A stretch of 64,000 nt of DNA from Nannochloropsis oceanica (taxonomy: Eukaryota; Sar; Eustigmatophyceae; Eustigmatales; Monodopsidaceae), in assembly GCA_004519485.1 (NCBI GenBank), contig CP038120.1, positions 408,720 through 472,719 of the forward strand. The letters run 5' to 3'. The position numbers and the translations under genes are program-made. This document shows positions 1 to 12,283 of the stretch, one piece after another. Positions within the stretch are counted from its first letter, which is position 1; each line of letters begins with the position of its first letter. Under the pieces are notes generated by a model. The model saw nothing but the letters and a program-made list of their open reading frames with translations. It was not told the DNA's origin and did no database searches.

Positions 1-958
1 CCACCAAACACTGCAAAACCCAGCCAGGCAAGCGCTGCGAGGAAGGGAGGGAACGAGGCAAGAAGGGGTGGGGGAGGAGGGAGAGAGTGAGGGAAGAGTG
101 AAAAGAGGAGGGGGGGTTCGTTCATAAAATGGAGGAATGAAATTTAATAACGGACGCATGGCTGTCTCCCTTCCCTCCCTCCTTCCTTCCCTCTCTCCGT
201 CCCTTCTTCCTTCCTTCCCTCCCTCCCTCCCTCCCCTTACTTCGGTGAGTGCTCAGGCCCCACTCATGCCCGACCCCATTGCCCATAAAACTCATCAACG
301 TCACCTCCATGCAGTCCGCGGCGAAGCCCAAGCCGGCAATTAAGAGGAGGAAGAATTGAAAGGGCCCAAGGCCAATAAGATCCTGTCATGGAAAGGGACG
401 AGAGGTGGAAAAGGCGGGTGGGGGCAGAGGGGAGGGGGGGAAGGAAGGAGAGTGAGTGTGACTTCCGTACAGCCAACCGCGGCAAAGCCTTAGCCAGCCA
501 CAACCCATCGGAAGAGATTTATCGAGGCCATTAAACCCTCCTAGGATAGAGGACGAACAAGGGAGAGAGAGGAGGAGGGAGAGAGGGAGGGAGTGAGTGA
601 AGGAAGGAGGAGGTAAGCAGGAAGGGATCTGTCCTTAATTTATCCTGGCACTTCGCAAGACGCCGACAAGGATCACGGGGGGGGTAAGGGATGCAGAAAC
701 AGAACAATTTTCTGGCTGCCTACAAGATTATCCACCCTCCAAATCACTTACCTCGAGTTCATCGATGGTCCACGTACGTTTCTCCTCCATGCCAGTATAG
801 GACTCCTGCTGCTGCTGTTGCTGCGACGGCCGGTCCTTTTCGGCAGTCGCGGAAGACGAGGTCGAGAATGCGGTCAAGGGGGAGGAAGAGGAACTTAGAG
901 AGGATGCGAGGGACTGAGATAAGGCCCACAATGTTGGTTTTTCGGCTCCACCGTCCAT
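1..958 (-). CDS. SV2/SVOP-like MFS transporter, N-terminal part
   Basis: Three exons can be read: 958-752, 382-241 and 34-1, and the gene continues past the left edge. Exon 1 is a Ser/Gln-rich cytoplasmic leader ending in TWTIDELE. It joins in frame to DLIGLGPFQ and then a hydrophobic segment with GFAADCMEV and a Trp-Gly-Leu-Ser motif. This resembles the start of synaptic-vesicle-2-related transporters (VDEA..IGFGRFQ, then AD.ME). Those are 12-helix major facilitator proteins moving small organic solutes; here only the first helix and the start of the second are present. Splice sites are GTAAGTG/CAG and GTAAGG/GCAG. The first ATG at 958 is taken as the start; codons upstream in the frame lack an ATG before a stop. 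Substrate and membrane cannot be told. Family call is moderate because only about 115 residues are visible. Confidence 0.6.
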
Positions 959-2103
959 CAAAGGCGGGTGGGGCGAGAGCTTGATGGGGAGGAAGCAGGC
1001 AGTGAAGGGGGGGCAGCCCTAGCTGTCCACGACGGCGTCCGTCACACTCCGCGGTAGAACCGCGTGGAGGGAGCAAAAGAAGAGTCTCTTTTCTGCTGTG
1101 TCTGCGGCTGTGAAGAGATGCGTAAGGTGTAACTATGAGTGCTTGCACGTGGGACGGTTATCAGTGCTGGACACTCCCTGCTCTCTCCACGCACGGAGGC
1201 CAAGGCAAACCAGAAGTGGTAAGGCAGAGGCAACGACACACAAAACCTGCGTATTTATCTCGAGGTGTGAGTGCTAGGGAAAGCTGCGTGGTGGGTGAAC
1301 GGGAATGGGAATGTGTTCCTGCAATGACAGACGACGAACGTTGAATGCGAAGGTAGGGTGAGCCTCTTAAGGGTGGGAGAAGCAAAGCTGGAGGGTTTTC
1401 ACGGGACGATTAGGACGTGATATACACGCAACATCTATGCACATGCCTTGCGTGTGTATGATGGACAAAGTGAGAGCGCAGCCTATGCATGTGTGTGCGC
1501 TTGCTTCCTTGATTGAGCTCGGTACAAGTCATTAATTTTTGATTTTTGATACGGAACATTTTCATCCGGTGGCGTCGCTGTCTAAAGGATGAGGCCGTCG
1601 CACTTCTTTTGTCAATGGGCGGTACTTTGGTACTGACAGTGATTGGTGCGTGCGTAGATTGAACAAGGGTAGGATCAAGACGAGTGACGGTGGAAACAAA
1701 TCGTAGGTCAGCGCGCCCGATCAAGTGCACCGGGCTTGACCAAACGAAAGGCCCATTCTTTTTAGAGGAGGCCTCGGGGGAGGCAGAGAACATCCAGAGG
1801 AGAGACGAATCTCGGAGGGGCTCGCCACTCTAGGATGGTTGAGGCGGTGTGAAGCTTGTCAAAGAGCACGCCTGGATGAAGATAACAATTTTTTGAATGG
1901 TATTTCGAACTATGCAGGAGAACCCAAAGGTGGGCCCGCACGAGAATCCTCGCTACTGAGCACTCCAAATCCCTCAACCTCCACAGAAAGGAAAAAAAAC
2001 AAGCTTTCATGCGTAGCAGACTAATTTCATCGAGAGCTCACCCTGTCCACTTTTCCTATCCGTATACATAGCTACTTTTATATCTTCAATGTAAATCGTT
2101 CTC
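959..2103. other. Intergenic, upstream of the SV2-like gene
   Basis: About 1.1 kb between the start of the SV2-like transporter and the stop of the Nudix gene, both on the minus strand. It must hold the transporter promoter and the Nudix 3' end. Only short reading frames with no recognisable motif are present, and I see no RNA gene. The GGGA/CCCT repeat typical of the introns is absent. Confidence 0.6.
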
Positions 2104-4414
2104 TTAAAATCCACCCGCCCCGCCTTCCACCGGTTCACGGACCCTAGCCATCACACCCTCATCCTTTATTCCGTTGCTTCCATTCCCAACCTTCCCGCCC
2201 CCTCCTCCTTTTCCATGCTTCTCATGGTGCCATTGTGATGTGTGATACAACCAGGCCGCCCCCGGCTTAAACCCCATCTCCAGACGCGTCCCCACAATCG
2301 CCGTCAGGGCCCCGCCCTCCCTCTCGCCCTCCCTCCCGCCCTCCTCCAACACGTCCTGGCATAGATCATAGACACAAGCGTAGAGGGGAGAGGAGAGAAA
2401 GCGGGGCTGGGAGAGGAACAGGGACAGAGGCACCCACTCACAGACCGCGATCTCACGCGGACAGGGTTGAATGCTACGGGTGGAGTGAATGAGGGGTGGA
2501 GAGAGGGATAGATATAATAAATAACAGGGATATAATAAATAAAAATTCATTATGATACCTTCCCTCTTTACCTACACAGACAATCGCCGCGAGACCACAA
2601 AGAATAAATATCAAATTGACCGAGGGGTAAGCCTGTCCTCCCTCCCTCCCTCCCTCCTTCCCTCCCTCCCTCCCTTCCTACCTACCTGCTCCCCTCCTCC
2701 ACTTCGAGGCGTGCCACAAAGAACAAGTCACTCTTACCAAAGGCAAAGCCGTGAGCATGCCGAAAGGCCACCAGGCTCCGAAACCGCGCGTCTACCCCCG
2801 TCTCCTCCTTCACCTTTAGGATGGAAATGGAAAGGAAAGAGGAAGAGAAGGGAAGACGAATTGATGAGGCGAAAAGAGAAGTTTTTTTAAATTGTCTTCA
2901 TCCAAAGTAAGAGAGAAAGGTGAAGGCATGGAGAAGACACGGGAGGGAGGGAGGAAGGAAGGGAGAGAGCTGTAACCGTAGAGGGAGACGGAAAGCATGG
3001 AGGTAGCTAAAGAGGGAGGGAGAAAGAGAGGGAAGAAGGGAAGGCGTCTGCTTCCCACCTCACGTTCGGCGCCGGTGCCAATGTCCTCCCCCACGTCCAG
3101 CAAGCCCGTGGGCATCTAGAGAGGGAGGGAGGGAGGGACGGAGAGAGGGGGAGAGAGAGGGAGAGGGAGGGAGGGAGGGAGGGAGGGAGGAAGGAGATAC
3201 ACGGTGAAAATGACTTACTAAGACGTGATCGTCCACATCTTCATTAAGATTTACCTCGTCTGGACCTTCTCTTCTACTTCTACACAGACCCAATAACATT
3301 TCCCCCCTACTTTCTCCCTCCCTCCCTCGCTACCTCCCTCTCTACCTTCCAAACGCCCGTCCCCTTCAATGGCCCACTTTTCTCCTGCACGGCTAAAATG
3401 TACTTCCCACTCTTGTCGAGCACCAAGGCACCCACGCCCACCTGTGAGGTAGGGAGGGCGGGCGGATGGAAAGGTGAAATAAGACGAGAAAGGAGACGAC
3501 AAAAAGAGGGAGTCTCCCGAAAATGGGCAAGGAGGGAAGGAGAAAAAGCGGAGGGGGGGAGGGAGGGGAGAGGGAAAGAGGGAAGGAGTTCGTACCTAGA
3601 GCATGGGGAGGGGGGAGAGAGGGAGGGAGGGAGGGTAGTAGGGTCAGAGGGATGGAGGGGCTGAGGGATGGAGGAAAGTTCTCACCTGGTGGGTGGGCCC
3701 GGGCGGGAGTGTGCAAGGCGTATCGGTCGCCAGCCAGCGGGTCATCATCACGTACCCTCGCTCGGCGTGGTGGAATTCAAACCCCTGGGCAGCTGCCACA
3801 GGCACGTGGGAGGCGAGAGACAGGGGAACCTTGAGCCAAATGCCGCGTTTGTGCTCTGCTTTCCATGCTGAGGGGAGGAAGGGAGGAATGAAGGGGAGGG
3901 AAGAAAAAGCGAGAATTGGCGGGGCAGAAAGACGAAGAGGGGGAAGAGGAGCGAGGGAAAGGGGATGAAGAAGGGAGGTGTCTGCAGATTAAGCTATCGA
4001 TGGTAATTGTCGGACAAGAGGGAGCTTGATAACTCCCTCGCTGCAGGCAAAGACCCGATGCTCCTCCACATTCATTTAAAAGACCTTACCAGTTAGCGAC
4101 GCCTTCAACTGCCTGTCGAAGACACAAGGATCAGAGGGGAGTCCTTCAGTCTCAATAATAATGCCTTGATAATGGTCTGTCATGTGCGGCAAATGAAGGG
4201 GACTCGGTGGTAGGGTGGGAGGGGACGGAGGGGAAATCAGAGGAGGAGTGGGAGGGGGAGGCGACGACGACGACGACGAGGACATGAGGACTACAAGTCG
4301 AGGCAGGCTACTGCGGAGGGTGCCGTGGGAGGGACGGAACAGAAGGGGCCGGAGGGGCGGGAAGGCGAAGAGGAGGGGTAGCCGAAAGGCGGTTGTGGAA
4401 GAAAGCTGAAACAA
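2104..4414 (-). CDS. Nudix hydrolase, NUDT6 type
   Basis: Six exons (4414-4090, 3867-3686, 3441-3346, 3115-3059, 2813-2686, 2473-2104) join with intact phase to 385 codons. The spliced protein has the NUDT6-specific N-terminal domain (RGIWLKVP, then GFEFHHAERGYVMMTRWL) followed by VGVGALVLD and QEKSGPLKGTGVWKMPTG. A perfect Nudix box GX5EX7REVKEETGV is formed only by splicing exons 4 and 5. FAFGKSDLFFVARLE and CEWVPL follow as in NUDT6. Nudix enzymes hydrolyse nucleoside diphosphates linked to another moiety, using the box glutamates to bind Mg2+; the physiological substrate of NUDT6 proteins is not settled. The N-terminus is hydrophobic and Arg/Pro-rich, perhaps an organelle presequence. An upstream Met is possible. 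The gene is divergent from the sugar porter, 508 bp away. Confidence 0.92.
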
Positions 4415-4922
4415 GAAAATGATGACGCTTGGGAGAAGGCTGATGAAGGCAGCACGGCGGAAGAGGGGGCGGGGAGTGGGTGACGGAAGACAAGGAATGA
4501 TTACGTTGCGCTGGGGGCTTGCAGTGGAAGCTGTGCCGTGAGTTGTGGTGAGCGAGGCGGTTCTGAGTTATAGAGATGAGGTCGACAAGAAAGTAACGAA
4601 GGATCCGAGTTGAAGTGGGTAAATTTTGCTTCCATGTCGGGTGCGTTTTGCTTCCCGAATGTGCCGCACCCATCGGGCGCATGCGTGGGTCATGGTGGGG
4701 AGGGGCGCCCTTGCTGCTGCTAGCACTAAGAATAGGGTGCGAGTGGTGTCATGTCCTGCGGGGAAAAGACGCCGGGACAGGAGGTCGGCGCTCGTATGGA
4801 CATTGAAACCCCCCCTTGACGGACCCTCCTTCCATCGGTCTCCCTATAAGTACAATACAACCTTACAGCAGCGCGCTCGTGGTGCCCTCGTTGCCAAGCG
4901 ACAAAATCCACTCGGCCGTGCC
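4415..4922. promoter_or_regulatory. Divergent promoter region, Nudix / sugar porter
   Basis: About 500 bp between two divergent start codons. A TATA-like CTATAAG lies at 4844-4850, roughly 75 bp before the sugar porter ATG. That position would suit the plus-strand gene, but core promoter signals in this lineage are poorly defined, so this is only a candidate. No other gene is evident. Confidence 0.35.
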
Positions 4923-7900
4923 ATGGCAACTGCATCTACAGCCTCAGGGCCGCCCAACAACGGCAACAGCAGCAACAGCAGCAGCAGCAGCAGTAGCAGC
5001 AGCAGTAGTAACAGGGGGGAAGACCAGGTATGTTTGAGAAATCTAGGCTGCAGAAATGATGCCAACAGCCTTTCTTTGAGTCCATTTTATGAACTCTGTC
5101 GCCAATTTATTTACACCCGGTGTCCCTCTCCTCCTATCAACCAACCCTGAACCCCCTCCCGAGCAGACTACCACTGTCTACCCCGTCAAGCGCTTCGTAT
5201 ATGTGATTGCCAACATCACCGCCTTATCCGGGCTGCTGTTTGGCTACGACATTGGTAAGAAGGGAAGGTGGAGGAAGATGCAGGAAGTCAAAGAAACAGA
5301 GGGGGACAGGCTAGAGCGAAATGGAAGGAAGGACGTGCAAAGATGACTGCACTCGTCCAAATTACGCCACACAGTATTATTCCTCTTTTCCTCCAACCCC
5401 CCTTTGTTTTGTTGCTCTCCTTTCCCTTCTTCCCTCCCTCCTTCATTGCCTCAATTAGGGGGCTCAGGCGGGACGTTTGAGATGGCTGGCTTTCGGAATC
5501 ATTTCAATTGGCCGGCTCTCGGCGACAAAAGCGACCCGGCGTGGGTGGCGAATCAGCAAGGTAGGAGGAAAGGAGGGAGGGAAAAAGAGCGGGAAGCATG
5601 CACAGAATTCATGGATCTTGCTCTCGGACAGCGTGAAGGATATTAAGTTAAGAATATGGCTGGGACCCCACACTTTTCCTGCCTCGCTTCCATCCAACCC
5701 TACCCTCTCCTACCCCTATCCCTTCCTCTCCCTCGCGATCGCGCACCTCTCGTTCTCCGAGTACAATGCTGACTCTCCCCTTCCCTCCGTTGCCGCAGGC
5801 TGGATCACGGCCATGTTTTCCCTTGGCTGCATTGTCGGATCCATGCCCTCTGGGGCTCTGACTGATTTCCTGGGTCGGAAAAAATGCATCATTCTTCTAT
5901 CCTTCATATTCTCCGTCGGCGCCATTATTCAATTAGTGCCCCGGGACTATGCGATGCTGCTTGCTGGCCGCTTCCTGTCGGGAATTGGTGCGTCTCTCTA
6001 CCCCTCCCTTCCTCCATCCCTTCCTCCCTCAACCCCTCCCTCGCGTCCTCCAGGTTTCTCTATCATCTGTCTATGTCTAGGTTGCTTTACTTCCCTCGCA
6101 TTGTGCCAGCATGCCTTCCTTCTCAACTTCAACTCTCACTGTCTTTATCGAAGCCAAAATATCACATGTGGTCGCACCTGACCCTCCCTCCTTCCTCCCT
6201 CCTCCTCCTCCTCCCTCTCTTTTGCCTCCTCCCTCTGCCCTAGGTGTGGGTGGTCTGTCCATGGCTGCCACGCTCTACCAATCCGAAACTGCGCCTTCCC
6301 AGGTAGACCTCCCTCTCTCCCTCCCTCCTCCCCCCCTTCCCTCCCTTCCTCCTTCAGTCCCTCGTGTCCGAATCACAAATACCTCGACCACCACCCATCC
6401 GCCGTCCCTCCCACCCTCTCTCCCACCCTCCCTCCCTCCCCGCAAAGGTCCGAGGTCTCGTCGTCTCCATCCAGCAGCTATCCATCACAGGAGGCATCCT
6501 CCTGGCAGGGGCCCTAAATGTGGGCCTGCAGCACTGGGAAGACGGCTGGCGGATCTCATACGGAGGGAAGGGGTTTTTCTCTATCCTCCTCATGTTCTTG
6601 ATGGTACCTATCAATTTTCGCTCCCTCCCTCTCTCTTTCCCTCCCTCCCTCCCTTCTTCCCTCCCTCCCTCCTTCCCTCCCTGCTGTGTTCGAATATAGC
6701 TATCCGGGTACCATAATGGTCAAGAAAGCTGCACATGCATCACACTTTTCCTGCAACTCCAATGCAATAGTAGTAGCCCTCCTGACCCCTCCCCCATCCC
6801 CTTCATCTACTAGCTTTTCCTGCCCGAGTCCCCGCGCTGGCTGGTCGCTCATGGCAAGAGCGAGGAAGCCAAGGCTGCACTGCTGCGCATCCGGCAGGAA
6901 GAAGAAGTAGAGGGAGAGCTTGCGGCCATTGAATCAGCAGTCGAGGTACGTCTGTCTTGATAAGGATGGTAACTTCATGAGTCTTTTTTGTGAGATCGAT
7001 ACTATCTCTGGAGCATCAACCTCTTGACATATCGAATGTTAATATGGGGCGTGTGTGTCCATCATTGCATATCTCGGGGGGGTAATTGTGGTTTTCGGGA
7101 GAGGTACGTCCTTCGTTCGCCTTGTACAAACCCTCTTCTCACAGCTTGCCCTACCCTCCCTCCCGCCCTATCTCCTCCGACAAGTCAGAAGCCTGTCTCG
7201 TTCCTCCTCTTATTCCTCCTCCCTCTTTCTCTTCCCTCCCTCCCTCCCCCTATACCGATTCGCCAGTCGGAAGCCCGTATGGAAAAAGGCGCGTGGAAGG
7301 ACCTTGTTGCCCCCGGCGAATACATGTGGTATCGGACCATGCTCGGCTTTGGCATCCAACTGCTGCAACAGTTTTCGGGAATCAATGCGGTACAGAAAAA
7401 GTCACAGAGACTGCCTTTCCCTTTTCTTCTTTTGTTTGATCGTGGGCGTGTCGGGGGGTCCCGGGTCGCACTTTCTTCCCTTGTTATAGACTTGGCGCCT
7501 TCTGTTAGGGTTGGGGTTTGTACAAACCCTCTTCTTGTCACATGAAAACAGAAGGGGGATACTTAAACAATAGATCAAAGAGCCGTCGTTCGTCATAGAG
7601 ATGGATGTGACTATGATTATTATCTGCACCTCAATTCTCCTTTTCTCCCACCCTACTCTCTCTGTTTGCGCAGGTGATGTATTTTGCACCGGTTATTTTC
7701 AAGAAATTTTTAGCCTCGAATATGGCCATCGTAGCGAACTTAGCAGTCGCCCTGGTCAACTATCTGAGCACGTTCTTGGCGCTTTACCTCGTGGATAAGG
7801 CGGGCAGGAGGGTGTTACTCGTGTTGGGGGGCTTGGGCATGGCTCTTTTTACGGGTATGGGGGTTAAAGGAAGAATGGAAAGGAGGAAAGGGAGCTTTTA

Positions 7901-9061
7901 CGTGTGTGCTTTTTTTTTGGCAAAGCGATAGATTGCATGCTTGACGCAAAGGGAGTTAATCTTTTTAGCTTTCTTACGCTTTTCATATTTCCATATTATC
8001 CCTTACTCCATTCTCTAGGCCTGTTTGCTCTCTTTACGTCTGCTGCCTTTCACTACGAAACAGACAAGCGTATAGCGGGCGCTGTGATTGCCTGCACAGC
8101 TTTGTACGTCATGAATTTCGCCTATTCGGTAAGACAACAGGCGCCAACAGGGGCCATGAGCCTTGTGTCTCCGTTTGAAAAGCAGGAGATAGTGTGGACA
8201 AGATGCCATTGCGACCTGTCCTTCATTTTCCTGTACTCCAATTATCTTGGTAACCTAACTCTCATCTTCTTATCCATCCCTTCCTTTCAGTGGGGCCCGC
8301 TCGCCTGGGTCGTGGCCGCCGAAATCTTTCCCCAGCGTTTGCGCGGGAAGGGGATGACAATAACCACTCTCGCCAATTGGATTACCAATTTCTGCATCGC
8401 CAAGGCCGTGCCCGTCATGATCCTGCCGGCGAAGTAAGTGGTTAGGGAGGCTGAAGAACGTGGACGTGTGAAGTTACTCGTCATTGAATTTGTTTTCCCA
8501 GGGAGAATTGAAAGAACCATAAGCGCACATTATCATGCTCATATCACAGCGCGTTGAAGATTGGATTGTATTTCCCTCTGGATCAAAATTTTTGAGTACA
8601 CGCTTAAGCTTCAACTCCTCTCTCATCAGTGAATCCTGCATTCGCTCCTGATTCATTGTACATTGTACTTTATCATGAGGCTCCGCGCTCCTTTCTATTT
8701 TCGAGCCTCATGTTGCCCACGCGCATCGCACTCATCTTTCTCCTCCTCTTTTCTCCCATTGAAAACACATTCTCCTCTCCCCCTCCTTTGACACTGCAGC
8801 TTCAATCTGTGGGGGACATTCCTCTTCTTCGCTTGCTTGTGCCTATTCATGGCCGCTTTTGTGCTCTTTGGCCTTCCAGAGACAAAGGGCGTGCCATTGG
8901 AGAATATGGAGGCCTTGTTCGATGTTTGGCTGAAAGATACACCGCTGGCAGAAAAGATGACACTGCGGGGAGACAGCGCACAGGCTCGGGCGGATAGGAA
9001 ACACGCAGCGGACTGTGAAAACGAGGACACCGAAATGGGGGCGACAGAGCCCAAGCAATGA
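4923..9061 (+). CDS. Sugar porter family MFS transporter
   Basis: A gene of about a dozen exons encoding a 12-helix sugar/H+ symporter-type protein. Family hallmarks occur in the expected order: FGYDIG in helix 1, WITAMFSLG, the helix 2-3 loop motif DFLGRKK, AGRFLSGIGVGG, YQSETAPSQVRG, PESPRWLV before the central loop, QQFSGINAVMYFAP in helix 7, DKAGRR in the second-half loop, WGPLAWVVAAEIFPQRLRGKG and PETKG at the end. Each needs splicing, for example QQG|WITAM across 5560/5799 and GI|GVGG across 5987/6244. The N-terminus is a short Ser/Asn-rich cytoplasmic tail and the C-terminus an acidic tail. Hexose is the likely substrate, by family only. Several introns hold long CCCT tracts. The ATG at 4923 is the first in frame in exon 1. 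Confidence 0.9.
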
Positions 9062-9543
9062 TGCCAGGCGACGGAGATAGAACGCCACCACCGGCTAAGC
9101 AAATCGTGACATAACGGAATCCAACCCTCAACAAAATTCCAATCGTATAAATAGGCCACTATATACTCAAAGCATACATCGCAAAAAGGAGATTACAAGG
9201 GTGGATGTGGTGCGAGCAGGGTCTCTGTTGTAGCCGGTGATTTCCTTCGACGGAGATAGACTCGCAGTCGATGGACATAGAGACAGCAACAAAAAATAAT
9301 CCAAGGGACGAACGTATAATGTTGTGAGGAATTCCATTTACACTGGCTTTTCTCGCTCAGAGTAATATACATAGTCAAATATATAAACAACATAAAATAT
9401 ATCCAGGGCTGATCAATTGTTTATTAGTTTTACTTTTCAATTTTTCTACTTTCATCCCCAGCTTTTTTTAATTCCTCTAACTTTTTATACTCTTTTCATC
9501 TTTTTGGTAACCGCCTCCATCCCCCTTCCTCTTTTGCCTTTCA
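9062..9543. other. Convergent intergenic spacer
   Basis: Between the stop codons of the convergent sugar porter and NAA40 genes. AT-rich compared with the flanking exons and likely to hold both 3' UTRs and processing signals. No gene or repeat was recognised. Confidence 0.6.
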
Positions 9544-11828
9544 TTAGTTATCCTTTTCCATCTGCTCTTTCTTCCCCTTCTCCTCCCCTTCATTCTTGGC
9601 CACAACCGGCACTGCAGGCGCAAGAGTCGGGGCAACAGCAGCGAGGGGAGGCGGGGCCAGGAGCGTCTTGATATATACCTCAAATCCTTCCTCCTCCGCC
9701 TCAAAATCCAAGCTCTCCTTGACTTCGTCCTCCATAGCCACGTATCCCTTCCCTCCCTTGGTCACCCAGGCCAGGGTGGCTTGATCGGACAGTTGGACCT
9801 GGAGAGAAAAGAAGAGGAAGAAGGAAGGGGAAGGAGGGGAGGGGAGGGAAGGGTGGAAAGAATGGAGGGAGAAGTTAGATATATACCTATGGCCAGCTTT
9901 CGGTCCCCCCTTTCCTATCTCTGCCACTCTCTTCCTCCTTCCTTTCCTTCCTTCTCCCTTTTCCCTCGTCCTTCCCTCCCTTCCTCCTTACCGGCACGCA
10001 AATGGCATGCATGGCCTGTTTTCGCGCAATGAGCTCCAAAAGGAGGAGGCAATGCTTTCCCAACCCCTTGCGACGTGCGTCAGCCAAAATGGCGATATCC
10101 TGTGTGGACAAAGAAAGGAAGAGAAGGAGAGAGAAAAGAGAGCCCAAGGAAGGGAGGTGGTGTAAGATCACGAAGCACGTTTGAAATCACTCATTTCGCC
10201 GGCGTCAGGTCAGATTCAGCCTCTCATCCCTCCCTCCCTCCCTCCCTCCCTCCCTTCCTCTAACCCTCCCTCCCTGCTTACCCAAAGAATCAGGGACGGG
10301 GCGCCGGCCATCTTGTCCACGAAATCTCCCTGGACCGAGAACCTAAGGAGGCAGGGGGAAAGAAGAAAAAGGATGAGGGGGGGAAAAAGGGAAGGAGAGA
10401 AGGAGATCGTTTAGATGTATTGCTTGGAAAAAGCATGGAAGAAGAGATAAAGGTTGAAAGGGAAGTGAGGTGGAAAAAATAAGGGATGGAGAGGTGTACA
10501 GGTGGAGGGAGGGAGGGAGGGAGGGAGGGAGGGCGGGCGGGGCCATACAAATACGCACCGGAAGTGGACGATGCCTACCAAGGCGCCCTTTTTCTTGCCC
10601 TTCTTGTCCCTGCCGCTGTATGTCTTCTTCTTGCCCGTACTATGGCTCGGCGTCTCCTTTTCATTTTCCAGCACCTTTCCCTTGTTCTCGCCCTCGTGCT
10701 CCTGCTGGGCAGTGTTCTCGTCCTTCTCTTCGGTGAAGAGAGCCTCCCGGATGACGAGGAAACTGAGTGGAGGGAGGAAAGACAGAGGGGAAGGAGAAAA
10801 AGAGAGGGACATTAGGGACTGCACGACATGCTTCCGGTCTGCTTCTCTTTAGAAGGGAGGAAGGAAAGGAAGGAGGAAGGGAACCCACCGTGCCTCCGGC
10901 TCAGTGAGCTGTGCAAGCTTGTCTTCATCGTCCCATCCGTAGCCCGAGTTGTCGTAAGTCTCTTCCATCGTCTCCTTCACGGCATCAAAAGCCCAGGTCA
11001 CTAGGGAGGGAGGGAGAAAGAGAGGGAGGGAGTGGAAGGCGGGATGACCGCAGTCATTCTCGGAAGAAAAATTCTTCATTGACCCCCCCTCCTCTACCCT
11101 CCATCCCTCCCTTCTCACCTTCCTCCTTGCTAAGCTTGCTCTTGAACTCGATGGTGACGTCCAAGCCCTTCCGGTCGTATTTGAGGAAGGGGGCAGCGAT
11201 CCCCACGGACTGGAAGACGGGGGAAGGCAAGGGAAGGAAGGAGAGAGGGGAGAGTGACACACTGTTTACGTTTGTGAGAGCAGGCGGGCAGGAAGCGAGA
11301 TGGAGCATGCACGTACCACATCCTTGTTTTGTCCCAGGTCATCAAAGAGGGCTTGGCGGAGGGTGAGGATGGACTCGTTGATGGAGGCCTGGGGAGGAAG
11401 AGAAGCAAGGAGATGGACGAAAGAGAGGTCAGATTTTGCGGAAGGGAGAGTGAGGAATCGAGGAATCTACCCGAACCTGATCGGACGAACATTGGCTGGT
11501 GCAAACGCTGTTTAAGTGCCAGCCAAGAGACCAGTTGCCCTTGATCTGCGTTCTATTTTCACTCTAAACATCCGCCTCTCCCCGATGGCCGCCCCATTTC
11601 CATTCCCCCCCCCCCAAAATTTGTATATACGTACCGTCAGGCGGTCCTTGCTCCGCTTGATCTCAATAGTCTGGCCGCCTGCCGTGCTCTTGCCCCCACC
11701 CTTGGCCTTACCCCCTTTGCCGCCTTTGCCTTCACAGTAAGTAGGGGGTGGAAATTCGGGAGGGTAAAAATAAGGGAGGGAAAAAGCGGGGAAATGGCAG
11801 GGAGAGTGGGCTTACCCTTCATGCTCAT
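9544..11828 (-). CDS. NAA40: N-alpha-acetyltransferase 40 (NatD), histone H4/H2A N-terminal acetyltransferase
   Basis: About eight exons. In order they give MSMKG, a Gly/Lys-rich basic leader (11.7 kb), a helical segment (ASINESILTLRQALFDD), FLKYDRKGLDVTIEFKSKL, VTWAFDAVKETMEETYD, GYGWDDEDKLAQLTEPEAR, FLVIREA, VGIVHFRF, the acetyl-CoA loop DARRKGLGKHC and a C-terminal GFEVYIKTLL. This follows human NAA40 closely (KYDRNGLNVSIE, VDWAFDLTK, GWKDREK, SHFRF, RRKGLGK). NAA40 acetylates the N-terminal Ser of histones H4 and H2A. An unusual feature is a charged Lys/Glu-rich insertion between FLVIREA and VGIVHFRF (about 10.57-10.75 kb), where human NAA40 has only a few residues. It is divergent from menB with 455 bp between starts. 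Exon borders are by eye. Confidence 0.9.
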
Positions 11829-12283
11829 GGTGCTCGATGCCTTAAGTGTGTGCTTGGTTGGCTGTATTGTACAAATTGTGGGAGTGCTGGGAAGGTCTTT
11901 GGTATGCAAAAGGTCGTCGCGTAATTTGTAAAGGCAGATTGGGCGCCAAGACGGCAAATGTCGTACAGCCTGTCCAAGCCCGCCATCAAAGCACATAATT
12001 TACTCACTTGCCCTCTCCCTTTCGCGACTTACAGGTAGTTCTACCATACCTCTCGCATGGCTCCTTCATTGTTACGCACCCCGCCTCCTCCGACGCCTCG
12101 TCGCGACGGCTTTCACCGGGTGCGTTTTAGCCTCCTCACTCCGCGCATTCTGCCTACAGTCTCACCCTCCATGTCTTGCTGCCCCTGTCCCGCCGTCTCT
12201 CCTCGCCCTTTCCTCTTGTGCCCTAATTTGTAATTTCTCACATTCATTTCGCTTTCTATCTTCCCATTTTCTGCTTTCACGCA
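11829..12283. promoter_or_regulatory. Divergent promoter region, NAA40 / menB
   Basis: 455 bp between divergent ATGs. It contains another ATG at 12057 that opens a short Pro/Arg-rich frame. That could be an upstream first exon of menB only if an intron from about 12120 to about 12297 were removed; the spliced length argues for the 12284 start instead. No TATA box is clear. Confidence 0.4.

Noticed and set aside
3220-3299. Minus-strand peptide REGPDEVNLNEDVDDHVL as an extra Nudix exon
   Set aside because: Splicing TGVWK directly to MPTGLL restores the conserved Nudix sequence; the segment lies inside that intron.
4940-5010. CRISPR-like array of AGC repeats
   Set aside because: It is a plain trinucleotide microsatellite coding Ser in exon 1 of the sugar porter, with no spacers.
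12057-12120. Upstream Pro/Arg-rich first exon giving MenB a presequence
   Set aside because: It needs an intron with a poor acceptor; the 12284 start gives 285 residues, the same length as E. coli MenB, and the protein already has a PTS1.
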